From contig BGZK01001322.1 of assembly GCA_005406025.1 (NCBI GenBank), forward strand, positions 1-64,000: a stretch of DNA of 64,000 nt, read 5' to 3'. Position 1 is the first letter of the stretch. Each line of letters starts with the position of its first letter. Positions 45,913 to 58,599 of the stretch are shown here, piece by piece. A program made the translations under genes and the position numbers. This DNA is from Eumeta japonica. Lineage: Eukaryota; Arthropoda; Insecta; Lepidoptera; Psychidae. The notes below the pieces were generated by a model, which worked only from the letters and a program-made list of their open reading frames with translations, was not told the DNA's origin and made no database searches.

Positions 45913-47534
45913 CCAAATAGATTACGAAATTGAACTGAAGTCATCGTTATACATTTGCACTTTTATTGTAATAAATATTAGATGCTGTGGTATATTAAGG
46001 CAATCTTTAGGTATGTAAATGTCTAGAAACTATGAGAATAATATTCACTTTAAAACAAAATACTCATGTTTTATAATGAGTATTATTACGATTAATTGCT
46101 AGAATAAGCGAAAATTATGTGTATGTATGGAATATTGTGACTATGTTAATATCAGAAAATAACTGAAGGCTGAAAATTTTGTGTGGCATTCATCAGACAT
46201 TCTCGAAATTGGCTGAACCAGTCCAGCACACTATCGTCAAAGCAACATCTTTTGTCTTTTTTTTTATTATTTTGATTTAATTATAATAATTACGCAAACC
46301 TCTGTTCGGGGTTTTAATAGTCATAAAATTATCAAATTTTTAATTTTTAATTAACTTGGGTTCAACAAAGCTCACGAAACGTTCAATTAAACCAAGAAAT
46401 GTTATTAGAGAAAAGTTAATCAGTGAGTTTTTCAATCGACTTCTATAAAACGATGAATTGAAATCGCACGTCATTTGAAACAAAACAATTTTAATTGCTA
46501 TAAAATTGAAACTCGATCGGTTTATTACAAACCTCTTGCTCTTTATTTTAATTTTAAAATGATTGAATCGATCGTTTCCAAAATTTGAACAGCTTGAATA
46601 AAAAACCTCTTTGAATAGGATAAAACATGTTAATACTGGTCAATTTTAATGACATATTATGTTTATACGTTTCGAGAAGATTTTTTTTTTAGTTTGTTTT
46701 TAACAACATCCGAGCGAGTCAATAGATTAACATCGGATTCGCGATGATTACAAAAATTTTATTTTTATACGTCTCTTTTAATTAAAAATTTACATGTGTG
46801 TATATTTTCCTTTTTTTTGAGCTAAAAATAGCGGAAACTTTTGGTTTTTCCTTAAGAGATCAATTATCACATAGAATTCTAATTAATGACGTACATTTCA
46901 GGAAAAGACTGATGTTTTTGGGTAATCAACATAAAAAAAAATGTGGATATTGCATGAGGCGTTGTACTCGTAGAATTATTGATAGACACGCTCGCGAACC
47001 AAGTTTTACGGGTTCACAAAGTCAAAGCGATTTAAAAATGTGTCAGATCTATTAGATTTTTTAAAAATATTTGTACCCTTTCTTTTTTATTCTATAGCAC
47101 ATTCAAAAAACAATATTAAGCTTCTATCTCAATGTTTTATTTTCTCTGTATATACCTTGATCTATCTCGCTGCTTTCGTATGTTTCAACGACAGGTTTTT
47201 TTTTGTCATAAATCCATTAGACCAAATGATTTTTCTTGGCATGATACCCGAATCTGGTTACGCTCTTGTTTTTTCATAACACTGTTGACACAAAAAGTTT
47301 TCTTTCTTTATGACTATAGAAATGAGGTTATTAAGAATTTTTACTTATTTAATTAAATTTCTTTTACCTCACAAAATGGAATTACTTTTTATGTAACTAT
47401 AAAAAATAGTAATATTACTTTAAATAAACGACTATATACAGCGTATTGCGGCAAAAAGTTATAAACTTAGTATTCAATATAGTTAAAATATATATTTATG
47501 TAGTTAAAATGTATATTTAATATAGTTAAAATAG
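45913..47534. other. AT-rich non-coding stretch
   Basis: No gene assigned. The frame 46798-47055 contains KKCGYCMRRCTRRI, which faintly recalls the Cys-rich tail of piggyBac-type transposases, but the surrounding residues do not support it. 47478-47533 is a 22-bp tandem repeat (TATAGTTAAAATATATATTT, about 2.5 units). Confidence 0.5.
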
Positions 47535-48290
47535 TTCTAACATGACACGACGTAGGCTGAGCGCACATGGACGATTTTGTGCTCGGCCTGTCTTTCTATC
47601 GGGCGTGTTATGTTATGGATATAGTTTTAGGTATGACAGCGCGCGCATGAGCCATTGCGAAATCCGGCCGATTTTGAAATCTGTCTCTAGAAACAGACTT
47701 TGGAACCGATGATCGCAGTCGGCCTATATTGTGAAATGGACGGCCGGACACCGCGCCGTCGTCGAGCGAATTCAAACAAAAAAAAACCGACCCTGACCCA
47801 TGTATTTTTTGTTATTAGCGTTTCAGAATCACTGATTAAAGACAATTACCAAAGATAAGTAGTTAATAAAGGTAAATTAAATTGTTAATCGGGCTCCTGC
47901 GCAACGACGCCTGTCGGTCGACAACGAAAACTTCTATGCACGGGTAAATCGACTGCAATTGGGCGAGCGTAAGGCGTCCATGCGCGCCTGAATAAAGTTC
48001 AGTACGCCCTTCTATAACACATAAAAAACTCCATTCTGTACGCGTTTTATGACGACGATCTATAGAATCTTTAACGGCATACACCGTGCCAGGTTTTTAC
48101 CGACCCACTGCACAGGCGTCCTATTCCGCGGTATTTATATTTCAAATTGAGGACCTTAGTACTTCGCCCTCAAACCGCCTAACGCGGGGGCCTCTAACGA
48201 CGGCTATTATCAGTCCGGTGATGACCTCCAAAACTAAAGGTTTTGGTCCATGATCAGAATCCGACTCCAGTAACTTTTTATTCGTTTTCT
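47535..48290. other. GC-richer block, partly SINE-like, with an unassigned frame
   Basis: 47535-47770 and 47880-48290 are GC-richer than their neighbours. The minus-strand frame 48084-47863 (73 codons; RTEWSFLCVIEGRTELYSG, LTLAQLQSIYPCIEVFVVD) has balanced composition but no domain I recognise. Just upstream on that strand, GCCGTCGTTAGAGGCCCCCG resembles ACGGTCGTTAGCAGCCTCCG at 62105-62086, suggesting that part of the block is a shared repeat. Confidence 0.3.
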
Positions 48291-49891
48291 GGCCCGTTCA
48301 TCAGTTTTTCGTTAAACAAATGAAATTTCATTTTTTTTAATCTAAATCGGGTTATTATCTCATTACTGTTTGTTATCATACACTCATAACTTTAATCAAG
48401 AGGTAATATTTACACATCCTATTAGTGTTACATTATAAAAATTTACAACTCTGTGTCGTCACACGTCGGTTATGTAGTTGACAACTTAAACCATGTTTTC
48501 ATTTTACGAATGCTTGCCTTGCTATGGTTTGAGTTAAATTAAGGAAATTTCGAAGAAAAAAGCCAGACCCGAAAGCAGATGTGGAGGCAGATATTAAATC
48601 ACACAAAAAGCCTTGTCGATTATCGGTCTGTCCAGGGGGGAGGGGCGGCGGGGGCCGCCGCGCGCGCAACCGCCCTTCGCGAGCCGGCGTAGTTTTACGA
48701 GCGCGATGAACGCTCTTCATAATCTCGCGTCCAGATTACGCTATATTTACGATACTGGTTTATTAGAATTTCATAAGGACCGCTTCGGTTTATGCCCCTC
48801 GGTTTGGTCTCGAGTTCATCTTAACGTGCGTATAGTACGCCAGATGTCTACAACTTATAAACTTCGAAATTTCTACTACTCCAAATGATAGTGAAAAAGT
48901 TTTCACAATGCCAATACTGTTGGCACTGGCATATCGGTTACGCGAACTCATGATATTCTATTCATGTATTCATACAAAATCATTCAACGTGCATAAAAAA
49001 ATTTCCACATAAATTGCATCAGCATGTCAATGACGCTGTGACGCGAACGGACTTAAGTGTCCTAAATTATTTATCAAACGTACTTATAGAAGTTTTCACT
49101 TGGAAAAGAACAATTCATATTGTTCTTTCATTTTCAACAAAAGTTATGTAATTTCATAATTACGGTATCATCACTGTCGGAACTCGTTAGCTTATCAGAG
49201 GATGAGATTTATTTCCAATAGGTTTCGATAGATCAAGTCATGTCCCTAATTTGTTTAAGACAAATTAAAGGCTTTTTTTTACTTTTTATTGCTTTTGTTT
49301 TCATTTGATACTCCCACCAATTTGATGAGGTATATATTTTCCGCATCAATAGTATCTGTGACAATAGCGGGGCACGCCTAAAAACTCTAATTGGTAATTT
49401 CAATAACAGCCTTTCTACTACCGTCATCTGCAACTCTTTATAAATTCTGCTGTCCAAGTATTTCAAATAATTTAGACAAAAAACTGCATATCTAATAACA
49501 CTATAACACAATATTTTTTAAAAAGAAATCCTGTCGCCAAATATGTCTTATGTATGTAATGCTCGAATGTCATTCTCAATCATTCAATACGTGCTCATAG
49601 AAACTGACTCAACGCTATTTCTGTGACATAGACACAAACTATATCTTTGCTACAATTTGTCGAAGTTTAGGTCACCTATCCGTTATTTAACTGGCCACTT
49701 ACACTATATATATAATCCATACACTATTTGACTGTGTGACTAACTCGTTACGAGATCTTCAAAACTGTGGATTTTTTGAACAGATTTAATGAACTTTGAT
49801 ACAGTTAGTTTTTTTCGGACGTCGACGCTCACTAAGAACGGCAAATCCTACTGGAAAAAAATTATATATACAAAATAAAGGAATTTATTTC
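48291..49891. other. Non-coding stretch with a GC island
   Basis: 48630-48710 is a GC-rich island (GGGGAGGGGCGGCGGGGGCC, CGCGCGCGCAACC) without a frame of note; the opposed frames at 48499-48720 and 48613-48888 are composition effects. The minus-strand frame 49233-49511 (92 codons) has no recognised motif. Confidence 0.5.
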
Positions 49892-49927
49892 ATGTCTACG
49901 CGAACAGAGCCGCGTGCAAAAGCTGGT
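49892..49927 (+). repeat. Terminus of a lepidopteran dispersed repeat
   Basis: ATGTCTACGCGAACAGAGCC and GCGTGCAAAAGCTGGT form a mutated copy of the terminus seen at 6107-6141 and 8531-8560. The TTTTTTTCGGACGTCGACGC region upstream may belong to the same copy. Confidence 0.5.
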
Positions 49928-51209
49928 ATGTATATATACATTTTCTTTCTAATGTTTGTATATACAAAGAAAACTGATTCGAATTCCTCGAAAGATACTC
50001 CCACAACTCTTCAACGTCTCTCGCAACAACTCAAACATAAGAAACACTGGATATAGTTAATATTATAAAAAATATGTTTTCAAACCGAAATTTATGTATT
50101 AAATTCATTTTCGGATAGCGAACAGACTTCTCAATGACTTTCAAGATCAAACGGGAACGTTATCGAATCACAAATAATTCATCATTCGGCTACAGGGGGG
50201 CGCTTTATCCGTCGAAGTGCCAAATCAGCTTTTCATAATGCGAATAAAAGGCGAACGGGTTCTCGCAGCCACTCTAAAATATTATACCATTTAGTTAATT
50301 GGGGCGCGGACGTCGGCGTGCGCCTTTGACTCGCCGTATACATTTAAAAAATATGGCGAAAAATTGTTGAATCCGAAACGGCGAGCAGGCGTGTTTAAAT
50401 CGATGATTTTATTTAAAAAGTTGATTTTAACGTGGACAATACATTAAAAAATAGAATGTAAGCTCACCCCTATTTTCCAGAAGTGCAGATAAAGGCGCAA
50501 GATAACCATTTTTCATAAGCTTTTTTTTAATGAAATTCACCATTCGTCAAGCTCGTCAGTTTCGGACACATAAAATTTCACTTTTTTTTTAATATAGTGC
50601 TGGTTTGGTCTGTCTAAAATTTTCTAGTGCTATTCCTATACCATTGTTTCTGAGACACTCCACAATTGTAGATGTCACATCTTCACTGCGCTGATTTTGG
50701 TATCGTATTTCTTCTATCACACCCTCCTTGTACTACCGAATATTAGAAAGTGTAGTTAATAGAACTCCATTACTTCCATTACTCCAGTAGCTGAACGTGC
50801 CTGGCTAAGGATATTTTTGCTATTGATTTGCTATAGTCATCGTACAAGTTATTCGTCCATATTTATTCTCCTTTCGACGTCTCTTTCATTATTACCTTTC
50901 TTGTTAAGCAAACGACTTTAATAAACAAACGCTTTCGTTTAAAAAACTGTCTCACCTTCTATTGATATAATAACTTGCATTCAGACATATTTTTTTTTCT
51001 TGCAAGCACAGTGATACTGAGGTTGACTTGTTTATATTCATTTTCAAAGCTCTTTTTCTTTACGTAATTGTTTATCTCATTCTCCTTTTTTTTTGCGACT
51101 GGCCTGCCAAAGGTGCAGGGATCGTTTACGGTGCAATTCACCCGCTTTTGATCAAAATTCGAGCTTATTTTAAATCAATAATTCAATTACACTTGAATAG
51201 ATATTAGAA
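49928..51209. other. Non-coding stretch
   Basis: 50195-50345 is GC-richer (GGGGCGCGGACGTCGGCGTG). On the minus strand 50715-50590 reads openly as GVIEEIRYQNQRSED then STIVECLRNNGIGIALE, which has the feel of a LINE ORF1 but is too short to assign. The rest is AT-rich; the minus-strand frame 50959-51141 is unassigned. Confidence 0.45.
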
Positions 51210-51790
51210 GAAGCGGCACAGGAGGGCATTGAATCTCCATATTGATTGCGCGAAAGTTACTTTGATTTATACATAATTTTATTGACATGAGCCCAATAAA
51301 CATCAAAATCAACCCGTTTACCCTTTTTATCTTCAGACGGGAGTGTGGAAGTACACAAATGTCATTAAGTCTAAAATGCTTGCGTTATTGTAGTTCACAT
51401 TAACCCCGAAATCTAATAAACCGTGTATCATACCTTCATTCAGCGTTACCTCTATTCGTACGGTACTATCTCTGCTTGTTTGGCGGGAGGATTGTTGGTT
51501 GGTTCACTGTCGTGGTTGGTTGGAGGTCGCACTGCGTCTACCCCAGTCTCGTGTGCGCCAATTTTTAGTCGGTGATGCGGCATTTCGACGCGCGTCTCCA
51601 CGACCGTGATGCTAATAGGGCCAAGCTTCGTCAAGTGTCAGCTGTGGTGGCCTCAGAATGATTGTGATGTTGCTAGTCGAGCATTCTTTGGAAATTTTCT
51701 TGGTTCCACATTTTACGAACATTAAAATAGTCAGTGTGTGCCTTCAAACACAGGATGTTAAACCCTTTTATGGAGAAGGCAGTGCACTTA
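51210..51790 (-). mobile_element. Gypsy fragment of the same family, copy C
   Basis: The minus strand carries the end of gag and the start of protease: a polar tract with VNQPTILPP near 51480, then VRIEVTLNEGMIHGLLDFGV and NVNYNNASILDLMTF (about 51450-51360). VTLNEG..HGLLD..V is the same stretch as VTLKEGNVLAILDSEAD in copy A and LNEGNLYALLNSGAD in copy B; here the active site reads DFGV. No RT or integrase follows, so it is a short internal fragment cut off on both sides. Confidence 0.7.
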
Positions 51791-52356
51791 TCCACCACTT
51801 GTGTAGATAGAATCCTTCATAGATTATTTCTCTCCAATCTATCATAAACCTTTTTAAAATTACGAATACATAAGAATAAAATATATATACGTGTTAATCA
51901 GATACGGTAAAAAAGAATTTAAATAAAATATAAATGATTTAAAATCTTACACACAGTAATATGTTCCTTGGCATTTCTTTCTTTTATTTACTTGACATGC
52001 AAAAAATTAAATTTAACATGTACTGTACAAGACGCTGCTAAAACGTGCCGTCGTCGTTTTGTAGGACCGTCTCGACGAACCGAGGTACGGACGAAAATCA
52101 AACTCGAGAACGCGCCTGTCAACGAAATTGCTGTAATGGCAATGACTTGTACTTGTCATACTTAATTAATACTGCCAGTTCTAATTGGATTATTGTAATT
52201 GGAAACTAAACACAGGTTACGTCACCTCGGTGTACGTCTATCTGTCTGTCTGTCTATCGCAACTATTCACTTCATAGATATCCACTACACGTAAACGCAT
52301 ACGAATAATAATTTTAACTACATAGATGGCCCTTGTGATTCACACAGATCAATTAA

Positions 52357-52364
<8 letters not shown>

Positions 52365-52387
<23 letters not shown>
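52365..52387. repeat. (GT)n microsatellite
   Basis: About 12 GT units following a short AT run. Confidence 0.9.
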
Positions 52388-52403
52388 AGTGGTTTTCACA
52401 CAC

Positions 52404-52455
52404 ATGGTTTTTCGTCTGCACTCCATATATATACGGAGTATAAACGAAAAACCAT
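52404..52455. repeat. 52-bp imperfect palindrome
   Basis: Outer arms ATGGTTTTTCGT (52404-52415) and complement (52444-52455) are perfect. The inner ACTCC/GGAGT pair flanks ATATATATAC. The four positions between (CTGC versus TATA) are mostly mismatched. It lies 16 bases beyond the GT run. Confidence 0.85.
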
Positions 52456-54043
52456 ACGACATCGCATTACTAGGAAAGGAAAAGGAAAGGAAAATTCTTA
52501 TCTACAAACAGAACGTTAGAGACCCTGCTTAGGAAATTTAATTATCGTTGAAGATCCAGTATAGTAAGCCTTCTGCTATGCGCATGTGTCAAAGGGATGT
52601 TTTCATTTGTCTTAGAACAATATTTTATATTGTAGTAGGCAAGTGCTAACTTCACATATCTGAATTATTGACGCATTGAACACAAATATACGAAGAAAAG
52701 TCGAGCTTTTTTTTTTATTTCGTGTGAACATTTAAATTCAACACTAAGAACATATTGATTAAACGTAGCCAACTGCTTTTAAAAACCTACCCGCATCAAT
52801 GACCACCGTTCTGACCAAGTGTCGCTATGAACATTAGTTTTGAGGACACGAGCTGAAGGTACCGAGGGCAAAAACATAGAAACAAAGCAAAAATCAATAA
52901 CACTATAACAAACTATATCCATCGTTAAATAAAAATGCAGCTAGCGATATAGTAATAAGGAACTGTATAAAAAACAAAGAACCTTGTAAATGTTTTCACG
53001 CGTACAGGCGAGTTCAGACAATTTTAAAATGTAATAGCATTAATAACGAAAAAGCTTGTTGCATAAATTGAATGTGGAAATAAAACTATCCACATACATG
53101 TCTGGCATATCACCCTTGAACTAACAAGGACCCTAAAAACGCAAAAAGGAAATAATTGTAGAAATTAAAATAATGGAACTGTATTTGTCCAACTTTCTAA
53201 TGTATTTCTTGTGTCTTATCAAAAAAAATATTTACAGTTTTTTTCAGAATATAAAACAATAAAAACTAATGTATGTATATAACTAATATAGATACTTTTT
53301 TATTATTTCATTTAACATTTTTCGGCAATTGATCAGACAATTTTTATAAATCGATTATTGGCAGACCTTCAAAACACTTTCCCCAAATGAGACAGCGAGA
53401 TTTAGAATAAACAAAGGAATAATTGTTTGAGACAATTAGTGTCTCAAAGGAGATAAACCAGCGCTCATTGGAAGATATGACGCGCGTGAAACGTTACCCG
53501 ATGAAAGTTTTACCAATAATACTCGTCTGCATAGTTTGATTTACGATAATTTATTAAACTAAAGAGAAACAACGTCCTTGGTCTGCGCGAAATAACGGCG
53601 AGGTGCTGTTAAATTTATGAACATCCAGAAACCTTAGTGTCGCGTCTTATTTTCAATACATTGACGTGTTCCAAATCGTCTATTTTTATTCCATCACCTG
53701 AATTCTGCATACTGACACACAGCTGTTGTGTGAATATTTACTATTCTAAATATGCACACTATCGCTAACCGAAGATCTGTACAATGTCATTAATTACATT
53801 AATAATTTAAAACATATTAATTTCGAACAATACTTTAGTCAAGTCTAGTAACTATCGAGGCATTCTACTCTTTTCAAATCAAAATAATTAAGACAAAATT
53901 TATGAACGATTTACATCGTCTGCTCTGTGATAATAAAAAAGTCACAAAGACTACAGTTTTTAATAAAAAATGTGTATATATAATAATAGAAAACGTTGAA
54001 ATCTTAAAGTAATTTTCAAAAAAAAATCACAAAGTCTTCCAGG

Positions 54044-54345
54044 AGTCGTGACGGCCCGGCTAATGCGACCGGATTTACGCCACCTCTTATACATGGAACT
54101 AAACGTTTTCAGCGGTTATTTCGTGATCGGAAACTTTTAGCGGAATATTGGAAAATCCCGACGCGACGTCCGGGACGGCGGCCGAAAACGGCGCCGGCGC
54201 CGATACCGCCCGGTCCCTGCGGCAGAAGAAAAGAAGAAAATTATGACCTATAAATTAAGTGGAATGGGCACTGGAAGAGGCCGCCGACGGCCTTAATTGA
54301 TACCCGACGGCGGACGGGCGCACGCGTCGGCGGACCAAAAATCAA
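54044..54345. promoter_or_regulatory. 300-bp GC-rich island (candidate conserved regulatory block)
   Basis: The most extensive GC-rich island here: GGCGGCCGAAAACGGCGCCG, GGAAGAGGCCGCCGACGG, CCCGACGGCGGACGGGCGC. Embedded AT-rich motifs include CCTTAATTGATACCC and TGACCTATAAATTAAGTGG, with TTAATTGA and TTAAGTGG matching homeodomain-type cores. There is no frame of interest. Sharp boundaries in AT-rich DNA suggest selection or a distinct origin. Function is inference. Confidence 0.35.
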
Positions 54346-57300
54346 ATGAAACCTACCCCCCCCAAGGGTAAAACTTTTCTCCTTGGGGTTCCGTAGTAAA
54401 ACCTGGATTTAATTTAGTCGATTGGCGTTACGCTGTTTTAATATTTCCTTTGTAGCACTGAATGAGGATATTACAGAGTACCTTCTTTTAAATAGAAAAT
54501 GACATGGCTAGATTTTTAATATATTGAAATAACATTAACTGTGTATGCAATAGCGAAGTTGCTACACAAGTGTATGCTTACGTAGCAATTTCGGTTCTGC
54601 TAATTTATATTAATATACATTATATAATGTATATTAATATTAAATTTAATACAAATATATTCATATGTTTTACATATTAATATGAACAGAATTATTCATC
54701 TTAATATATAAAAATAAATAATTGTTCCCTATGGGTACCTAAACTATTGATTCGATTGCTGTTAAATTTTGTTGATATCTTGTACGCAGATCCGAAAATG
54801 TGTCTGAAAAAATTAACGTTTATCCCCAATATCATCTGGATATTGCACAACTAAACCAATTCTGAAAATTGTTTCGCTAATCAATAGCTACACAACACAC
54901 ACATTGTGAGTAAATTAGGCTGCTATCATTTGCGTCCAGCTTCATCCATATATTTTTATTCCTAAGATGATTTTAAAAAATGTTGTACTCATAAAAAATG
55001 TTAATTATCAAAAGCGTTTTTAAGCAACAAAGTAAAATTTTTAAGAAATGTCTTTTTTTTTTAAATCATAATTTTCATCGAAGATTGTATTTCCAAAAAG
55101 AATTCTTAAATTATCTTATAAATATCGTATTTGTTTATAACAACTTTTTAAACAATAAAAGATAAAAACTGTTAAAAATGAGTAAATACTAATACTAAAA
55201 AAAAGTTATTTGTAATGGTTTATTTAACTTTTTAATTTGTCACCGACGTAAATTGTTAATAACAATGTGAAGATTAACAATTTTTTGATTGTCCCGATGT
55301 GAATCTATTCTAAAGCCTTTGAAGAATAGCTCCACGAAAGGAAAAAAATCTGAGATTTGTAGTTTAACAATTATCACACTTGCAATATTGATATTTAAGC
55401 TACATGAAATTGTTAATTAACTAATGCATAACTTTTTGAAAAATCGCGATAAAAATTTTTGGCCGGCGGATTATTGTTCGTTGATCTATCATATGACTGC
55501 TTGAATTTTTTAAATTAAATTTTTAATATTTAACAAATTTAAATAATATTTTTTGTTGAAGTATTCGACGGGAGCGTGGCTTGTGCAAACCCGAGTACCC
55601 GCATCGGAACATATTTTCAACCCTCGGAAAAAATTATAAATACCTACAGTTTTATATTTATAAAAGTTATAAATACCTACTGTACAGTCCTACAGTTTCG
55701 GAAGTTCATATTTTTAGGGAATTTCCTCCTCTTCTTAAATCTTTTTTTAGATTTGAAATATCTCAAATAGATTTTGAGATATAACCAAAAACCTAAACCC
55801 GTTATTTCGCTTAATTGTTTATAACTTTTCTAATTTTTGCGAGCGCATCTTCAATTTTTTCCAAAACTATCTACATGCAATTCCGAATCGAATAACACCT
55901 CAACCATATTTTATAAAAGACGAAAAAGTTTGTACTTAAAAGGCACTTGTTGACTAGACTAATAACGGCTTTCAGATTTTCAGTAACATGTCACCTACGA
56001 CTATGAATCGTTTAATGAATCATATTATTTTCAATTTTTTAGAGACATTATTATTTTGTGGTTTTTGTGTTTGAAGTCTATGGAAAAATTACGTCTATAC
56101 ATCGTCAGAAAAATTGTCATAGTGGCAAACATTCGACACGTCCATTTCATTGGCATATTTAAATGCTCTAATTATTTTGCTTGTATTTTTTTGATAGTAG
56201 AGGATGCAAACATATAAACCTAATAGTAGGTCATCTTAAGTTAGTCCACGGTTACTTCCAGCATCATCCTAGACGTCCTCTTTAAAAACATTACATTTGA
56301 AGATGCGAATATGAAACCACTTGGTTTATGAAAGCTCCCTTAAGGTTTTAAGTGATCGAAAAGTTTATTCTTGTATAGTCTGTAATTTTGCATTTTATTT
56401 GATATTGAACAATAACTAAAATGTATTCATTATGAAAGTAATATAAATGATTTGTTTTATTAATCGGATAAAATTGTAATTATGTTATTAAATTATTATT
56501 AATATTATGTTATTATTTCTAAGTACATCCTAAAAAAATTATATTATTAAACTAAAAAATAAAAAAGAGTATTATAATACCATATCTTAAACTATAATAC
56601 CGATTTTAACAAGTCGCAACGTCAACTTTAGTGGTGCTTACGAACGACAGTCGATTCAAATCTGCTCAAAGGTTTATCGTAATTGGGAATACGTCCCTTA
56701 GGGTGATATTGAATTTAGAGCAATATAGTTATGTCACATTTTTAACAAACGTGATTCCTTAAATACTAAACGAAATAAAAGGTAAAGAAAAAATCATAAT
56801 ATTTAGATTTTTTATGACCACAGAAACGTATAGATATATAACATATAGATCATATACAACATATAAACATATAAAACACTTAGATAACAGATTCACACTT
56901 TTCAACCGCTTGTTTAGTGATTAGTATATGTAGATAAATGGTTGTGTCGTTAATAAACTTAAGTAAACTCGTAAATATTAAAGTCAAAATTTACTTTGAG
57001 TCACAGGATAAGCTAATAAATCCCATGATAAAAGCGTGTCATCAGAATGGGCGTATCTCACCAGCGCAGTGTTGGATTCGGCAGTCAGTCGCGTTATTTG
57101 CAATCCAAAATCGAAACTCTGTAATGCTGTGCATGCGTATACACTGTCTTTTTGTTGTTTTTGTTTATTTTTTAATTAAACCTGATATTTCTGAACATTT
57201 TTGAAACGATACGCTACACAATTTTACGTGGGTAGCGTATTTTGCCCACAATATCGTTAACAAAAAAAATAGAGCGATGTACAAAATTTTACATTTGAAA

Positions 57301-57590
57301 CATCTTTGGCACGTTACTATAGGAAGTTTAAATGTTCTAAAGACGTTCTAAACACACCACGTGCCATTCGGCCTGCTTCGGGTTTTGTCGGCTCTTTCTG
57401 ACCTAGCGCTCCCCTTTCAATCTTCGATCTAAATCAGGGTCGATAACAAGATTAAAAGCGAATCTTAGGTAGAATATATTGTAAGAGTTCACACTCAAAA
57501 CGTTTGACCTCCGTGCAGAGTGCGCGAACATCAGTTGTATTTGTGAAATTCAAATAGCAAAACATTATTCAACTCGCGATACAATTGCAG
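54346..57590. other. AT-rich non-coding stretch
   Basis: No gene recognised. 54700-54910 contains AATATATAAAAATAAATAAT, TGATTCGATTGCTG and GCTACACAACACACA, reminiscent of a decayed lepidopteran retroposon. 55630-55690 has a local direct duplication (TTATAAATACCTAC, twice, 38 bases apart). 57360-57480 is somewhat GC-richer. Confidence 0.5.
54607..54640. repeat. Perfect 34-bp AT palindrome
   Basis: ATATTAATATACATTAT followed directly by its exact complement. Being wholly AT-rich it may have arisen by slippage, but the symmetry is exact over 17-base arms. Confidence 0.9.
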
Positions 57591-57592
57591 AG

Positions 57593-57815
57593 AGACAAAC
57601 AAAGTGCGTCAAGAAAAGGGTCATAAACCCTGAGAGTAATAAAAAGATAAGAAGTTTATTGTAACTAGTATTATAATGACGAAATATACATTGATCGAAT
57701 TTACCTGAGAAGTAAACCAATAAAAATTACTTATATCGCTATCACCCGTTTGATTAAAGATACCGGGTACCAAAAATGCTCTGCAACAAAAGCGCATATG
57801 ATGACCCCCTTATAC
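57593..57815 (+). repeat. LTR-like left end of gypsy copy B
   Basis: This segment matches the interrupted segment 61010-61771. Shared landmarks are AACCCTGAGAGTAATAAAAA (ACCCTCAAAGTAATAAAAAA on the right), ATTGATCGAATTTACCTGAG (ATGGATCGAATATACTTGAA), CCCGTTTGATTAAAGAT, GCTCTGCAACA and GATGACCCCCTTA. Similarity is moderate, so the pair has diverged for long. Exact ends and primer site are uncertain. Confidence 0.6.
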
Positions 57816-57953
57816 TGACAAAAGCGCCGGGCAGGCACGCAAGGGAGATTACAGAAGAAGGAATATTTATATAAATATAGTAGCTGTTTTCCAAGAATGA
57901 TCCAACGAGGATTTCTAAATTTTATAACTACGAGACACTGTTGAAAAATTGGA

Positions 57954-58590
57954 GTGACCAACAAAAAAAAGGCGGACTTAAATATGTATAAAGCCGGCGC
58001 TGCCAAATTGTTATTAAAAAACATTTACAGCGCTGAAGTGACGCATGAAGACATTTTAAAAAAGTTTAGGGAAAGGTTTAAGTGCGAAATAAAATACGCA
58101 CAGATTTATAAAACAGCAGATAGGAAGAGGCGGACCCTGTCTGTTGTACAGCAAGAACTATTTAGCAATAGGTCTGCCTGTCTGCTGTCTAGTACAAGAG
58201 CTGATAAGTGGTCCATTGTACTTAAGAGAAGATCGAATATAAAATCGAAAATTACCGAAGAAAATACTATAGTTATGACATTTTTACGAGGACTTATTGC
58301 ACCCGTCAAACCTTTATTTGTTACGCAAATGTATAATTCATTCGTGTACTTGCTACTAACAATCATGAATTATAAGCAATTCTACTCGTAAAATCGGGAA
58401 GCTAACTACGAGTTGTCGAAGAAGTGGAGAAGCAAGGAAGCACCCAAAGAACGCCCGATGAGCAAAGACTTGACCGAAACGAGACTGAGGGACGCAACAC
58501 GACCTTTAAAGAACTATCACAGACATGCGAGGAAGTAGTGGCAGAAAACCAACTTAAAGACGAGGACCCGCTCTCTGATGAACCCACCAG
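57954..58590 (+). pseudogene. Gag relic, gypsy copy B
   Basis: A 145-codon open frame (57954-58391) reads KKADLNMYKAGAAKLLLKN, ILKKFRERFKCEIKYAQIY, KITEENTIVMTFLRGL and FVTQMYNSFVYLLLTI, matching copy A gag in order. After a stop the frame continues with the charged tract LSKKWRSKEAPKERPMS to DEDPLSDEPTS (58590), the junction with protease. Gag forms the particle around element RNA. This is the best-preserved piece of gag in the window, but no zinc knuckle is readable. The minus-strand frames here are shadows. Confidence 0.75.
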
Positions 58591-58599
58591 CTAATGAAG

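Larger units (their letters stand above)
51791..54043. other. AT-rich non-coding stretch with simple repeats
   Basis: No gene recognised. CTGTCTGTCTGTCTATC at 52242-52258, the GT run and palindrome listed separately, and a 9-bp-arm hairpin TTTGAGACA/TGTCTCAAA near 53427-53449. Confidence 0.5.

Noticed and set aside
46798..47055. Possible piggyBac-type Cys-rich tail (KKCGYCMRRC)
   Set aside because: Only two Cys pairs, no other piggyBac motif, AT-rich chance frame likely.
57954..58391. 145-codon frame as a host gene
   Set aside because: Matches gypsy copy A gag block by block and precedes protease and RT; a retrotransposon remnant.
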